Source: DATJPD01 sp036394195
GTDB lineage: Bacteria > Pseudomonadota > Alphaproteobacteria > CACIAM-22H2
Length of the DNA stretch: 64,000 nucleotides
Reading direction: 5' to 3'
Assembly (NCBI GenBank): GCA_036394195.1
Contig: DASWFO010000245.1
Coordinates: forward strand, 1-64,000
A program made the translations under genes and the position numbers. This document shows positions 16,468-24,206 of this stretch, in pieces (position 1 is the first letter of the stretch; each line of letters starts with the position of its first letter). A model generated the notes under the pieces. That model saw only the letters and a list, made by a program, of their open reading frames with translations. It was not told where the DNA came from and did not search any database.

Positions 16468-16689
16468 ATGGCAAAAGACAAAACGGACGCCGTGTACCGG
16501 ATCGTCGATGTTGTCGGTGTCAGCGGGACGTCGTGGGAGGACGCAGGCCGGAACGCCGTCGAAACGGCAGCCAGTTCGCTGCGCGACCTGCGCATCGCGG
16601 AAGTGACGAAAATGGACATGAAGGTGGAGGAGGGAAAGGTCGTCGCCTTTCGCACGCGCGTCGCGCTCTCCTTCAAATACGAAGCCTGA
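16468..16689 (+). CDS. Dodecin (small flavin-binding protein)
   Basis: A 73-residue protein matching dodecins, hollow dodecamers that store or buffer flavins in the cytoplasm. Matches include VYRIVDVVGVSGTSWEDAG (helix region), AETAASSLRDLRIAEV and the end TRVALSFKYE, with the strand order of the family. The start at 16468 is preceded by TGGAGG 8 bases upstream; longer in-frame sequence upstream is not conserved in kind. A TAGACT-like -10 element is near 16417. It converges on the 2OG-Fe(II) oxygenase gene. Confidence 0.92.
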   Translation: MAKDKTDAVYRIVDVVGVSGTSWEDAGRNAVETAASSLRDLRIAEVTKMDMKVEEGKVVAFRTRVALSFKYEA

Positions 16690-16704
16690 CGCCAGCACCC
16701 CGTT

Positions 16705-17442
16705 CTAACCGTCGGCGAACAGGAACGTCCCCAACACCACCCAGCGCCGGGCGGTGGCCGCCGCGCGCGGCTTCGCCACCAGCGGCGTGGTGTAGTGCCA
16801 GAATGGCAGGCGATAGACGGTGACCAGGCCGGGCGTGGTCACATCGACGTCTTCGCTGAAATGTCCGTCGCGCGCATAGACCAGCTGCTGGCGCGCCACG
16901 CCCGGGCCGGCGAAGGTCAGGTGCACATCGACATAGCCGGCGGCGGCGCGCGGGTCCTCCGGATGATGGTCGGTGTGCGGGCCGGCGTAATCGCCGGGTC
17001 GATAGCACAGCACCTGGCGGCCGAATTCGGCGGCGAGCGGCCGTCCGGCCACGATCTCGACGAACCGCCGGAAGCTCGGGCTGCCGGTCATGGCGATCAG
17101 GCCGACGCGTTCGGCGGCGGCCCAGGCGTTGCCGCCGCGGCGCTCCAGAAAGGCGGTCCCCACCCGGGCGGTCTTGCGCAAGCGCTCCTGATAGTTGCGC
17201 GTCTGGCCGGTAATCGAGTCCGGCGGGATGGGCTGCGAGAGCACGGCCATATGCGGCGACAAAGCGCGATCCAGCAGCGCCCACGCCGCCCGCGCCTTCT
17301 CCGCGTCGATCGCGCCGCTCAGCGCCAGGAACGGCCGATCCGGACTGGCGAGCGCGCCCTGCGCGGCGGCGTCGCGGCCGTCCAGGATGCGCCGGCCCTT
17401 GGCGGTGAGCAGATCGGCAAACTCGGCAGGAAAGCGTCTCAT
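16705..17442 (-). CDS. 2OG-Fe(II) oxygenase-like protein
   Basis: 245-residue protein with a C-terminal double-stranded beta-helix. The metal triad is readable as His and Asp in GPHTDHHPEDP and a distal His in YRLPFWHYTTPL; ARRWVVLGTF supplies the downstream Arg expected to bind 2-oxoglutarate. The Pro4H-like segment QVLCYRPGDYAGPHTD supports the assignment. The substrate is unknown. The start at 17442 (MRRFPAEFADLL) lies 48 bp from the divergent UbiD-family gene. Confidence 0.85.
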   Translation of the reverse strand: MRRFPAEFADLLTAKGRRILDGRDAAAQGALASPDRPFLALSGAIDAEKARAAWALLDRALSPHMAVLSQPIPPDSITGQTRNYQERLRKTARVGTAFLERRGGNAWAAAERVGLIAMTGSPSFRRFVEIVAGRPLAAEFGRQVLCYRPGDYAGPHTDHHPEDPRAAAGYVDVHLTFAGPGVARQQLVYARDGHFSEDVDVTTPGLVTVYRLPFWHYTTPLVAKPRAAATARRWVVLGTFLFADG

Positions 17443-17490
17443 CGGCCGGTAACGTAGCCTCCCGCGGCGGCCCACACTATAGTTCGGCGC

Positions 17491-18999
17491 ATGCCGTATT
17501 CGTCTTTGCGCGATTTCATGAACAGGCTCGAGCGCGAGAAGCGTCTCGTGCGCGTGCATGAGCCGGTGTCGACGGTCCTCGAAATGACCGAGGTCCAGAC
17601 CCGGCTGCTGGCCGAGGGCGGACCGGCGGTCCTGTTCGAGAATGCGGTGCAGGCCGACGGACGGCGGTCCACCATGCCGGTGCTGGTCAATCTCTTCGGC
17701 ACCGTCGAGCGCGTCGCCTGGGGGATGGACCGCCTGCCGCACCAGCTGCGCGAGGTCGGCGAAACGCTGGCGTTCCTGCGCCAGCCCGAGCCGCCCGGCG
17801 GCTGGCGCGAAGCGTTGGAGCTGCTGCCGCTCGCCCGCACCGTCCTGGCGATGAAGCCGAAGACCGTCTCCTCGGCACCGTGCCAGGAGATCGTGTGGCG
17901 TGATGGCGAGATCGATCTCAACCGGCTGCCGATCCAGACGTGCTGGCCCGGCGAGCCGGCGCCGCTGATCACTTGGCCGCTGGTGGTGACGCGGGGGCCA
18001 TCCACCCGGCGCGAAGACGATTACAACCTAGGCATCTACCGGATGCAGGTGACCGGCGCGCGCACGACCTTGATGCGGTGGCTGAAGCATCGCGGCGGGG
18101 CGCAACATTTTGCCCGATGGCAGCAGGAGAAGCAGGAGAAGCTGCCGGCGGCGGTGGTGATCGGCGCCGACCCCGGCACAATCCTGGCGGCGGTGACGCC
18201 GGTGCCGGACACGCTGTCGGAATACCAGTTCGCCGGGCTGCTGCGCGGCCGGAAGGTGGAGCTGGTCGACTGCAAGACGGTGCCGCTGAAGGTGCCAGCG
18301 GAGGCCGAGATCGTCATCGAAGGCCATGTCAGCCTCGACGAGTATGGGGACGAAGGGCCGTATGGCGACCACACCGGTTATTACAACGCGGTCGAAAAAT
18401 TCCCGGTGTTCCAGGTGAGCGCCGTGACGATGCGACGCGATCCAATCTACCTGTCGACCTTCACCGGCCGGCCGCCCGACGAACCCTCGGTGCTCGGCGA
18501 GGCGCTCAACGAGGTGTTCATTCCGCTGCTGCAGCAGCAATTTCCCGAGATCGTCGATTTCTGGCTGCCGCCGGAGGGCTGCTCGTATCGGATCGCCGTG
18601 GTCGCGATCAAGAAGGCCTATCCGGGCCACGCCAAGCGCCTGATGATGGCGGTGTGGTCGTATCTCCGGCAGTTCATGTACACGAAGTGGGTGATCGTCG
18701 TGGACGACGACATCGACGCGCGAAACTGGAAGGACGTGATGTGGGCGGTGGCGACGCGCATGGACCCGGCGCGCGACCTCACCGTCGTCGAGAACACGCC
18801 GATCGATTACCTGGATTTCGCGTCGCCCGAGTCCGGGCTCGGCGGCAAGGTCGGACTGGATGCGACCAACAAGTGGCCGCCGGAGACCAAGCGGGCGTGG
18901 GGCACCGAGATCCGGATGAGCGACGAGGTGATCCGCACCGTCACCGAGAAATGGCCGAAGCTCGGCCTGCCCGGTTCGGGCCGATCAATCTGGAAGTAG
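17491..18999 (+). CDS. ubiD: UbiD family decarboxylase
   Basis: Prenylated-FMN-dependent decarboxylase. The 502-residue length and sequence match the 3-octaprenyl-4-hydroxybenzoate decarboxylase group: the N-terminal DFMNRLEREKRLVRVHEPV, the Glu-containing DEYGDEGPYGDHTGYY, the segment GCSYRIAVVAIKKAYPGHAK and VVDDDIDARNWKDVMWA. With ubiA nearby, a role in ubiquinone synthesis is the simplest reading; an aromatic-acid decarboxylase cannot be excluded. The ATG follows a TATAGT element by 7 bases with no Shine-Dalgarno, suggesting a leaderless message. The 3' end carries a 17-bp tandem duplication covering the stop codon. Confidence 0.9.
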   Translation: MPYSSLRDFMNRLEREKRLVRVHEPVSTVLEMTEVQTRLLAEGGPAVLFENAVQADGRRSTMPVLVNLFGTVERVAWGMDRLPHQLREVGETLAFLRQPEPPGGWREALELLPLARTVLAMKPKTVSSAPCQEIVWRDGEIDLNRLPIQTCWPGEPAPLITWPLVVTRGPSTRREDDYNLGIYRMQVTGARTTLMRWLKHRGGAQHFARWQQEKQEKLPAAVVIGADPGTILAAVTPVPDTLSEYQFAGLLRGRKVELVDCKTVPLKVPAEAEIVIEGHVSLDEYGDEGPYGDHTGYYNAVEKFPVFQVSAVTMRRDPIYLSTFTGRPPDEPSVLGEALNEVFIPLLQQQFPEIVDFWLPPEGCSYRIAVVAIKKAYPGHAKRLMMAVWSYLRQFMYTKWVIVVDDDIDARNWKDVMWAVATRMDPARDLTVVENTPIDYLDFASPESGLGGKVGLDATNKWPPETKRAWGTEIRMSDEVIRTVTEKWPKLGLPGSGRSIWK

Positions 19000-19021
19000 G
19001 GCCGATCTGGAAGTAGGGCCG
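18988..19021 (+). repeat. 17-bp tandem duplication across the ubiD stop codon
   Basis: The unit ATCTGGAAGTAGGGCCG occurs twice without a gap (18988-19004 and 19005-19021). The first copy contains the final codons and TAG stop of ubiD, so the second is non-coding. Confidence 0.9.
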
Positions 19022-19049
19022 ATCGCGGGATTTCGAAGCGATTCTTACT

Positions 19050-19126
19050 CCCGCGTCATTCCCGCGAACGCGGGAATCCATGGTTCAATCGGCACGATGG
19101 ATGCCCGCTTTCGCGGGCATGACGAC
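19050..19126. repeat. REP-like palindromes between ubiD and trxC
   Basis: Two adjacent hairpins: CATTCCCGCGAACGCGGGAAT at about 19058-19078 and GATGCCCGCTTTCGCGGGCA at about 19098-19118. The second matches 6804-6830 almost exactly. They lie between convergent genes, where such elements often act as mRNA-stabilising or bidirectional stop structures. Confidence 0.8.
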
Positions 19127-19143
19127 ATAGGGTGGTCAGTCGG

Positions 19144-19596
19144 TCAGCGCGGCAGGTGCTGCTCGATCCACTGGCGCAGGACCTGCGCCGGCATCGCACC
19201 GGCCTGGCGGGCGATCTCGCGACCGCGATGGAACACCGCCACGGTCGGAATCGAGCGGATCTGGTACCGCGCGCCGAGCTCCTGCTGGGCGTCGACATCC
19301 ACCTTGCCGAAGCGCACGCGCGGCTCCATCTCCGCCGCGAGCTGCTCGAAGACTGGCGCCATCATCTTGCACGGGCCGCACCACGCCGCCCAAAAATCCA
19401 CCACCAGCGGCAGATCGGCCTTGGCGTGGTGGTCGAAACTCTTGGCGTCGAGCGCCGCCGGGTGGCCGGTGAACAAGGCCTGATGGCAGTTGCCGCATTT
19501 TCCGCCCGCCCCCAGCCGGTCGGCGGGGATGCGATTGAGCGTCCCGCAATGCGGGCAGGCAACGAGCAAAGTCGGCTTGGTTGCGGTGTCGGCCAT
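19144..19596 (-). CDS. trxC: Thioredoxin 2 (TrxC)
   Basis: Cytoplasmic disulfide reductase of 150 residues. It has the TrxC-specific N-terminal zinc-binding extension with two CxxC motifs (CPHCG and CGNC), then a thioredoxin fold with the active site WCGPC (in AAWCGPCKMM). The cis-proline segment SIPTVAVF and the Gly-rich C-terminus are also present. TrxC proteins are commonly linked to oxidative stress; no OxyR site was recognised here. The start at 19596 matches the family; the in-frame sequence further upstream lacks similarity. Confidence 0.95.
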   Translation of the reverse strand: MADTATKPTLLVACPHCGTLNRIPADRLGAGGKCGNCHQALFTGHPAALDAKSFDHHAKADLPLVVDFWAAWCGPCKMMAPVFEQLAAEMEPRVRFGKVDVDAQQELGARYQIRSIPTVAVFHRGREIARQAGAMPAQVLRQWIEQHLPR

Positions 19597-19804
19597 GTGG
19601 TGTCCTATGGTTAACGTGGCGCGGCGGGCCGCCGATTCAAGGCGCCCTGACGCCGGCAAACCTGCGCCGTCGGCCGGCTGGCGATTCAGGGGGTGATGGC
19701 CTAAACTTACCCTGACCGTCCATTCAATCGGACGTCGGGGCAAACCGGGAAACGCACGCAAGTTCAGTCGCGCGCCTGCCGCGCAGCGCCGCAGGGCGAA
19801 CGAG

Positions 19805-20995
19805 GTGACCGTGACGACCCAGAGTTCGCGGGCAAACGCGCCGGTGTTGGAGCACGCCCTCGCCAGAAGCGACGGGAAGCCGGTCGACCTATCACGTCAA
19901 ATCCTGCGCCGCGCCGACCTGTCCGACCGGCGCCTGTCGCACGCACGCATGATCGGCACCGATCTGACCGACGCCTTGCTGGTGCGCACCCATCTCACGG
20001 ACGCTGACCTGTTCGGCTCCACGCTCGACGGCGCCATTCTGCGGCGGGCGGACCTCACCCGCGCGGTGCTGCGCGGCGTCTCGCTGCGCGGCGCCAATAT
20101 GAGCTATGCGACGCTCACCGACGCCGATTTCCGCGGCGGGTTCATGGTCGATCCCGACCGGGTCGGTCCGGTCGGGCGCCGCGTCAGCGACATCTCGTCC
20201 TGCGTGGCGGACTACGCCATGGCGGCGCGGGCCAAGCTCGCCGGGGTCAACCTGCACGGGGCGAGCTTCGTCGGCGCCAATCTCGACGGCGCCAACCTGT
20301 CCGGGGCCGACCTGTCGCAGGTGAACATGTCGTTCACCAGCCTGAAGGGCGCCGACCTTTCCGAGGCGCGCCTGGCCAAGACGAGTTTTGCCGGCGCCGA
20401 CCTGTCGAACGCGCTGCTCAGAAACGCGGTCGGCGACGGCGCCGTGTTCAGCGGCGCCCGCCTCGACGGCGCCGCTCTCGACGGCCTCGACCTCGGCAAC
20501 TGCGAGCGCGAGGCGCGGGTGCCTATCCTGGCGCGCGCCGAGTTCCCGAGCAGCATCGCGGCGGTTCTGGACGCGCACGAGACCTGGCTGAAATCGGCCG
20601 GTGCCGCGGGTCGGCGCGGCGTCATCGAAGGCGAGAATCTCAGCCATTTCGACCTGTCAGGCCGCGATCTCAGCGGCATCAAGATCAAGCGCAGCAAGCT
20701 GATCGGTGCCCGGTTCGCGCGCAGCATGCTGACGCTCGCGAACCTGTCGCGCTGCGATTTCCTCGCCGCTGATTTCACCGGCGCCATCCTGGTCGGCACG
20801 CTGTTCGACGGCGCCAATCTGATGCGCGCCTCCCTGTCCGGGGCGCGGACCGGCCGGATCCCCATTCTCGATCCGAACGGCCAGCCGACGGGGCGGGAGC
20901 AGCCCACCAGCTTCGCGCATGCCGACCTCCGCGGGGCGGAGACCGCCGGTCTCGACCTCACCGCCTGTATCACCGAAAGCGCCGTCCTGAGCTGA
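19805..20995 (+). CDS. Pentapeptide-repeat protein
   Basis: A 396-residue cytoplasmic protein dominated by A(D/N)LxG-type pentapeptides, which fold into a right-handed quadrilateral beta-helix. Repeat blocks lie at about residues 29-115, 150-225 and 275-350, for example ADLSDRRLSHARMIGTDLTD and ANLDGANLSGADLSQVNMSF. The blocks are separated by two non-repeat insertions (about 115-145, with SSCVADYAMAARAKL; and 235-275, with FPSSIAAVLDAHETWL). Translation starts at GTG 19805 or GTG 19811. Pentapeptide proteins range from DNA-mimicking topoisomerase protectors to scaffold proteins, and nothing nearby decides between these. Confidence 0.88.
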   Translation: MTVTTQSSRANAPVLEHALARSDGKPVDLSRQILRRADLSDRRLSHARMIGTDLTDALLVRTHLTDADLFGSTLDGAILRRADLTRAVLRGVSLRGANMSYATLTDADFRGGFMVDPDRVGPVGRRVSDISSCVADYAMAARAKLAGVNLHGASFVGANLDGANLSGADLSQVNMSFTSLKGADLSEARLAKTSFAGADLSNALLRNAVGDGAVFSGARLDGAALDGLDLGNCEREARVPILARAEFPSSIAAVLDAHETWLKSAGAAGRRGVIEGENLSHFDLSGRDLSGIKIKRSKLIGARFARSMLTLANLSRCDFLAADFTGAILVGTLFDGANLMRASLSGARTGRIPILDPNGQPTGREQPTSFAHADLRGAETAGLDLTACITESAVLS

Positions 20996-21158
20996 CGGGG
21001 CTCCCCGGGCCCCGGCGGCCGGCGTGGCGGGCTGGGGTTGTTACCACCCCACCCCATGGCTACTCTCCTATGACTTGGCGCCGGTTGACCCCGGCTGCCC
21101 CGCGCCCCAGATAAACGGGGCTCCCCAGACAACGGACCCGGATTGGCCCACGATCACA

Positions 21159-22040
21159 ATGGCCGGTGACTTCCTCCTCAGCCACGAAGCGGCCATCCGC
21201 GGGGGCGCGTTTGCCGCCATCCTCGCCGCGACCGCGGCCGCCGAGCTCGCCGCACCGCGGCGGCCGCTCACCGTGGGGCGCGGCGTCCGCTGGCCGCGCA
21301 ACCTGTCGCTGGTCGCGATCGACGCGCTCTGCCTGCGGTTTCTGTTCCCGCTCCTGGCGGTCCAAACGGCCCTCATCGCGCGGGAGAACGGCTGGGGGCT
21401 GTTCACCCAGCTGGACCTCCCCGCCGTGGCGGCGATCCCGCTGACCGTCCTGGCGCTCGATCTCGTGATCTACGCCCAGCACCGCGCCTTCCACGCCGTG
21501 CCGCTGCTGTGGCGGCTGCACATGGTCCACCACGCCGACCTCGACATCGACGTGACCACCGGCGGCCGCTTCCATCCGTTCGAGATCATCCTGTCGATGC
21601 TGCTGAAGATGGCGGTCGTGCTGGTGCTCGGCGGCGCCGCGGTCGGCGTCATTCTGTTCGAAGTGCTGCTCAACGCGACCACGATGTTCAACCACGGCAA
21701 CCTGTCGCTGCCGCGCGCTGTCGACCGGCTGCTGCGCACCGTCGTGGTCACGCCGGACATGCATCGCATCCATCACTCGGTGCGCCGCGAGGAGACGAAC
21801 AGCAATTTCGGCTTCAACGTGCCGTGGTGGGACCGCCTGTTCGGCACCTATCGCGATCAGCCCCAGGACGGTCATATGACGATGACCATCGGGCTGCGGC
21901 AATTCCTGGACAAGCGCCGGCAGTCGCTCGGCTGGATGCTCATGTTGCCGTTCGTCGGCACACCAGGTGACTACCCGCGCCGCAGCACCGGACTCCTTCA
22001 GACCAGCCCGCCACCTCCCGCCCCTTCGGAACCGACATGA
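21159..22040 (+). CDS. Fatty acid hydroxylase / sterol desaturase family protein
   Basis: A 293-residue membrane diiron oxygenase-type protein. The three His clusters of the superfamily are present: HRAFH (about residue 108), HMVHHAD (about 121) and HRIHHS (about 203), embedded between hydrophobic helices. The ligand could be a fatty acid, carotenoid or hopanoid-like lipid; the sequence does not decide. The start at 21159 (MAGDFLLSHE) was chosen because the longer frame has no family-like extension. Its stop overlaps the ATG of the PmbA-like gene (ATGA), so the two are translationally coupled. Confidence 0.88.
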   Translation: MAGDFLLSHEAAIRGGAFAAILAATAAAELAAPRRPLTVGRGVRWPRNLSLVAIDALCLRFLFPLLAVQTALIARENGWGLFTQLDLPAVAAIPLTVLALDLVIYAQHRAFHAVPLLWRLHMVHHADLDIDVTTGGRFHPFEIILSMLLKMAVVLVLGGAAVGVILFEVLLNATTMFNHGNLSLPRAVDRLLRTVVVTPDMHRIHHSVRREETNSNFGFNVPWWDRLFGTYRDQPQDGHMTMTIGLRQFLDKRRQSLGWMLMLPFVGTPGDYPRRSTGLLQTSPPPPAPSEPT

Positions 22041-23380
22041 CCAATCCCAACCCGCATCTGAATTTCCTCAGTGACCTCCTGGCCAAGGCGAAACGCGCCG
22101 GGGCCGATGCCGCCGACGCGGTGCTCGTCGAAGGCTGGTCGATCAGCCATCGCCGCCGGCTCGGCAAGCTCGAGAAGCTGGAGCGCTCGGAGGGACAGGA
22201 CCTGGGCTTGCGCGTGCTCATCGGCAAGCGCCAGGCGATCGTGTCGAGCTCCGATCGCGCGCCGGCGGCGATCGGTCCGCTGGTCGAACGCGTGATCGCG
22301 ATGGCCAAGGCGGCACCAGAGGACCCGTATTGCGGGCTCGCCGATCCGGCCGACATCGCGCACGCACTGCCCGATCTCGACCTGCTCGACCCGGTCGAGC
22401 CGTCGATCGAAGCCTTGGTCGAGCGCGCCCGCGCCGCCGAGGAGACCGCGCTCGCGGTGAAGGGGATCACCAATTCCGAGGGGTCGGAGGCCGGCTGGAG
22501 CCGCACTTCGGTCGCGATCGCGGCCACCAACGGATTTGCCGCGGCGTACAGCCGGTCCGGGCATTCGGTTGGCGTGTCGGTGATCGCCGGCGAGGGAACG
22601 GCGATGGAGACCGACGGTGATTTCACCTCGGCGCTGCACGGCGGCGACCTCGAGAACGCCGAGACGATCGGACGGCGCGCCGCCGAGCGCACGCTCCGGC
22701 GGCTGAACCCGCGCAAGGTCGACACCTGCAAATGCCCGATCGTCTACGACCCGCGGGTCGCCAACGGCATCGTCCGCCATCTCGCCGGCGCCATCAACGG
22801 CAGCGCCATCGCGCGCGGCACCAGCTTCCTCAAATCGAAGATGGGGGCGCAGATCTTCCCGGCGTCGGTCACCATCGTCGACGACCCGCTGCGCCGGCGC
22901 GGCCTGTCCTCGAAGCCGGTCGACGGTGAAGGCATCGCCCCGCAGCGGCGCAAGATCATCGACAACGGCGTGCTCACCACCTGGATCCTCGACCTGCGCT
23001 CGGCGCGCCAGCTCGGCCTGAAAAGCACCGGCCATGCGTCGCGCGGCACGTCGTCGCCGCCTGGCCCGTCGAGCACCAATGTGTGGCTGGAAGCCGGTGC
23101 GGTGTCGCCGGAGGCGCTCATCCGCGACATCAAGGCGGGGCTCTACGTGACCGAGCTCGCCGGTATGGGGGTCAACCAGGTGACCGGCGATTACAGCCGC
23201 GGCGCCACCGGCCTGTGGATCGAGAACGGCGAGCTCGCTTACCCGGTGAGCGAGATCACGGTCGCGGGGAATCTCGGCGAGATGTTCAGGAACGTGACGG
23301 CGGCCAACGATCTCCAGTTCCGCTACGGGACGGACGCGCCGACCTTGCGCATCGACGGGATGACCGTCGCGGGACGTTAG
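22037..23380 (+). CDS. pmbA: TldE/PmbA family protein
   Basis: A 447-residue protein of the TldD/PmbA superfamily. It lacks the HExxxH zinc motif of TldD, as expected for the TldE/PmbA partner that shapes the substrate channel of the heterodimer. The superfamily C-terminus is present: GATGLWIENGELAYPVSEITVAGN, followed by NDLQFRYGTDAPTLRIDGM. Its partner TldD is probably the gene at 3467. It overlaps the desaturase-like gene by 4 bp. Confidence 0.93.
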   Translation: MTNPNPHLNFLSDLLAKAKRAGADAADAVLVEGWSISHRRRLGKLEKLERSEGQDLGLRVLIGKRQAIVSSSDRAPAAIGPLVERVIAMAKAAPEDPYCGLADPADIAHALPDLDLLDPVEPSIEALVERARAAEETALAVKGITNSEGSEAGWSRTSVAIAATNGFAAAYSRSGHSVGVSVIAGEGTAMETDGDFTSALHGGDLENAETIGRRAAERTLRRLNPRKVDTCKCPIVYDPRVANGIVRHLAGAINGSAIARGTSFLKSKMGAQIFPASVTIVDDPLRRRGLSSKPVDGEGIAPQRRKIIDNGVLTTWILDLRSARQLGLKSTGHASRGTSSPPGPSSTNVWLEAGAVSPEALIRDIKAGLYVTELAGMGVNQVTGDYSRGATGLWIENGELAYPVSEITVAGNLGEMFRNVTAANDLQFRYGTDAPTLRIDGMTVAGR

Positions 23381-23393
23381 CGCCGCGGCGGCG

Positions 23394-23567
23394 TCACACC
23401 GCCAGGGCGCGCCGCGGACGAAACGGGATGATCTCGGCCGACGCGCGATCGCGGTCGGGCGAGAGCTCCGGCAATGCCGGCAGCATCGCCACGCAATAGG
23501 CAGCAGGTAGTCGCGTAGCGATCAGCCACGGCATCAGCGGAAACAGCCAGAAGCTGGTTGGCCACAT
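23394..23567 (-). CDS. Possible small hydrophobic protein (57 residues)
   Basis: A short minus-strand frame with an unusually strong ribosome-binding site, AAAGGAGG 7 bases before the ATG at 23567. The product begins MWPTSFWLFPLMPWLIATRL, a possible membrane segment, and ends in a basic stretch. I recognise no family. It sits antisense to nothing, in the gap between pmbA and the phasin-like gene. Evidence is the ribosome-binding site and the hydrophobic start only, so it could be spurious. Confidence 0.45.
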   Translation of the reverse strand: MWPTSFWLFPLMPWLIATRLPAAYCVAMLPALPELSPDRDRASAEIIPFRPRRALAV

Positions 23568-23763
23568 GTCGCAGCCTCCTTTCCGATTGAGCGCCCTTAA
23601 TCATGCGCTCGACAGGGTTAACGTTCTGTCACCAGTGGACGGAACTTGTCCACAGCGGGTGCGACTCGGACGCGCTCGCATACCCCAGAATGGGGGAAGA
23701 AAGCCGGAACGCAAGCCTCATGGATTTGTTTCTAGACAGTCCGTCGCCACGTTGCACACTGAT

Positions 23764-23799
23764 GGACACACACCAGTGAGAGGACACACACCAGTGAGA
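23764..23799 (+). repeat. 18-bp perfect tandem duplication in the phasin-like gene leader
   Basis: The unit GGACACACACCAGTGAGA occurs twice in a row (23764-23781, 23782-23799), just before the ribosome-binding GGGAG and the ATG at 23812. A change in copy number would change the leader but not the reading frame. Confidence 0.9.
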
Positions 23800-23811
23800 G
23801 GGAGAGTGCCA

Positions 23812-24177
23812 ATGGCCAAAGCCGCACATCATGAAGCTCCGCATCAGACCGAGAGTCAGAACGGCCAGCAGTTCCGCGGCATGATCCAGCCGGAAGCGGT
23901 CATTGAAACCTACGGCAAGTTCCTGAAGCAGATGGAGGCCATCAATCGCCAGTGGCTGGGCAGCATGCGCCAGACCGCCGAGGCGGGTTGGGAGCTGGCC
24001 TCGCAGATGACCGATTCCGCCATGGCCGACGGACGGCGACTCTCCGATCTGTATCTCAGGCTTTACGAAGCCGACATGTCGGCCGCGACATCGGCGGTCC
24101 GGCAGATGGGCAGCGAGACGACGTCGGCCGCCAGCCGCCATCTGTCGGCGGTGCAGCGGTCAAGCGTCGGCGACTGA
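23812..24177 (+). CDS. Phasin-like protein
   Basis: A 121-residue soluble, largely helical protein. The pattern QPEAVIETYGKFLKQMEAIN, RQWLGSMRQTAEAGWELASQ and the Ser/Ala-rich helical C-terminus resemble phasins, amphipathic coats of polyhydroxyalkanoate granules; regulators of the PHA pathway are not nearby. The start at 23812 follows GGGAGAG, and the long in-frame upstream region is unlikely to be coding. The assignment rests on length and helical pattern, so confidence is moderate. Confidence 0.65.
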   Translation: MAKAAHHEAPHQTESQNGQQFRGMIQPEAVIETYGKFLKQMEAINRQWLGSMRQTAEAGWELASQMTDSAMADGRRLSDLYLRLYEADMSAATSAVRQMGSETTSAASRHLSAVQRSSVGD

Positions 24178-24206
24178 GCTGCGAGCGGATGAAGCGGCGG
24201 GCCCGG

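Noticed and set aside
16125..16676. A 183-codon minus-strand frame ending in an ABC-type signal peptide word
   Set aside because: The frame runs antisense through dodecin and stops after about 21 residues of the signal-like sequence, so it is at most a relic.
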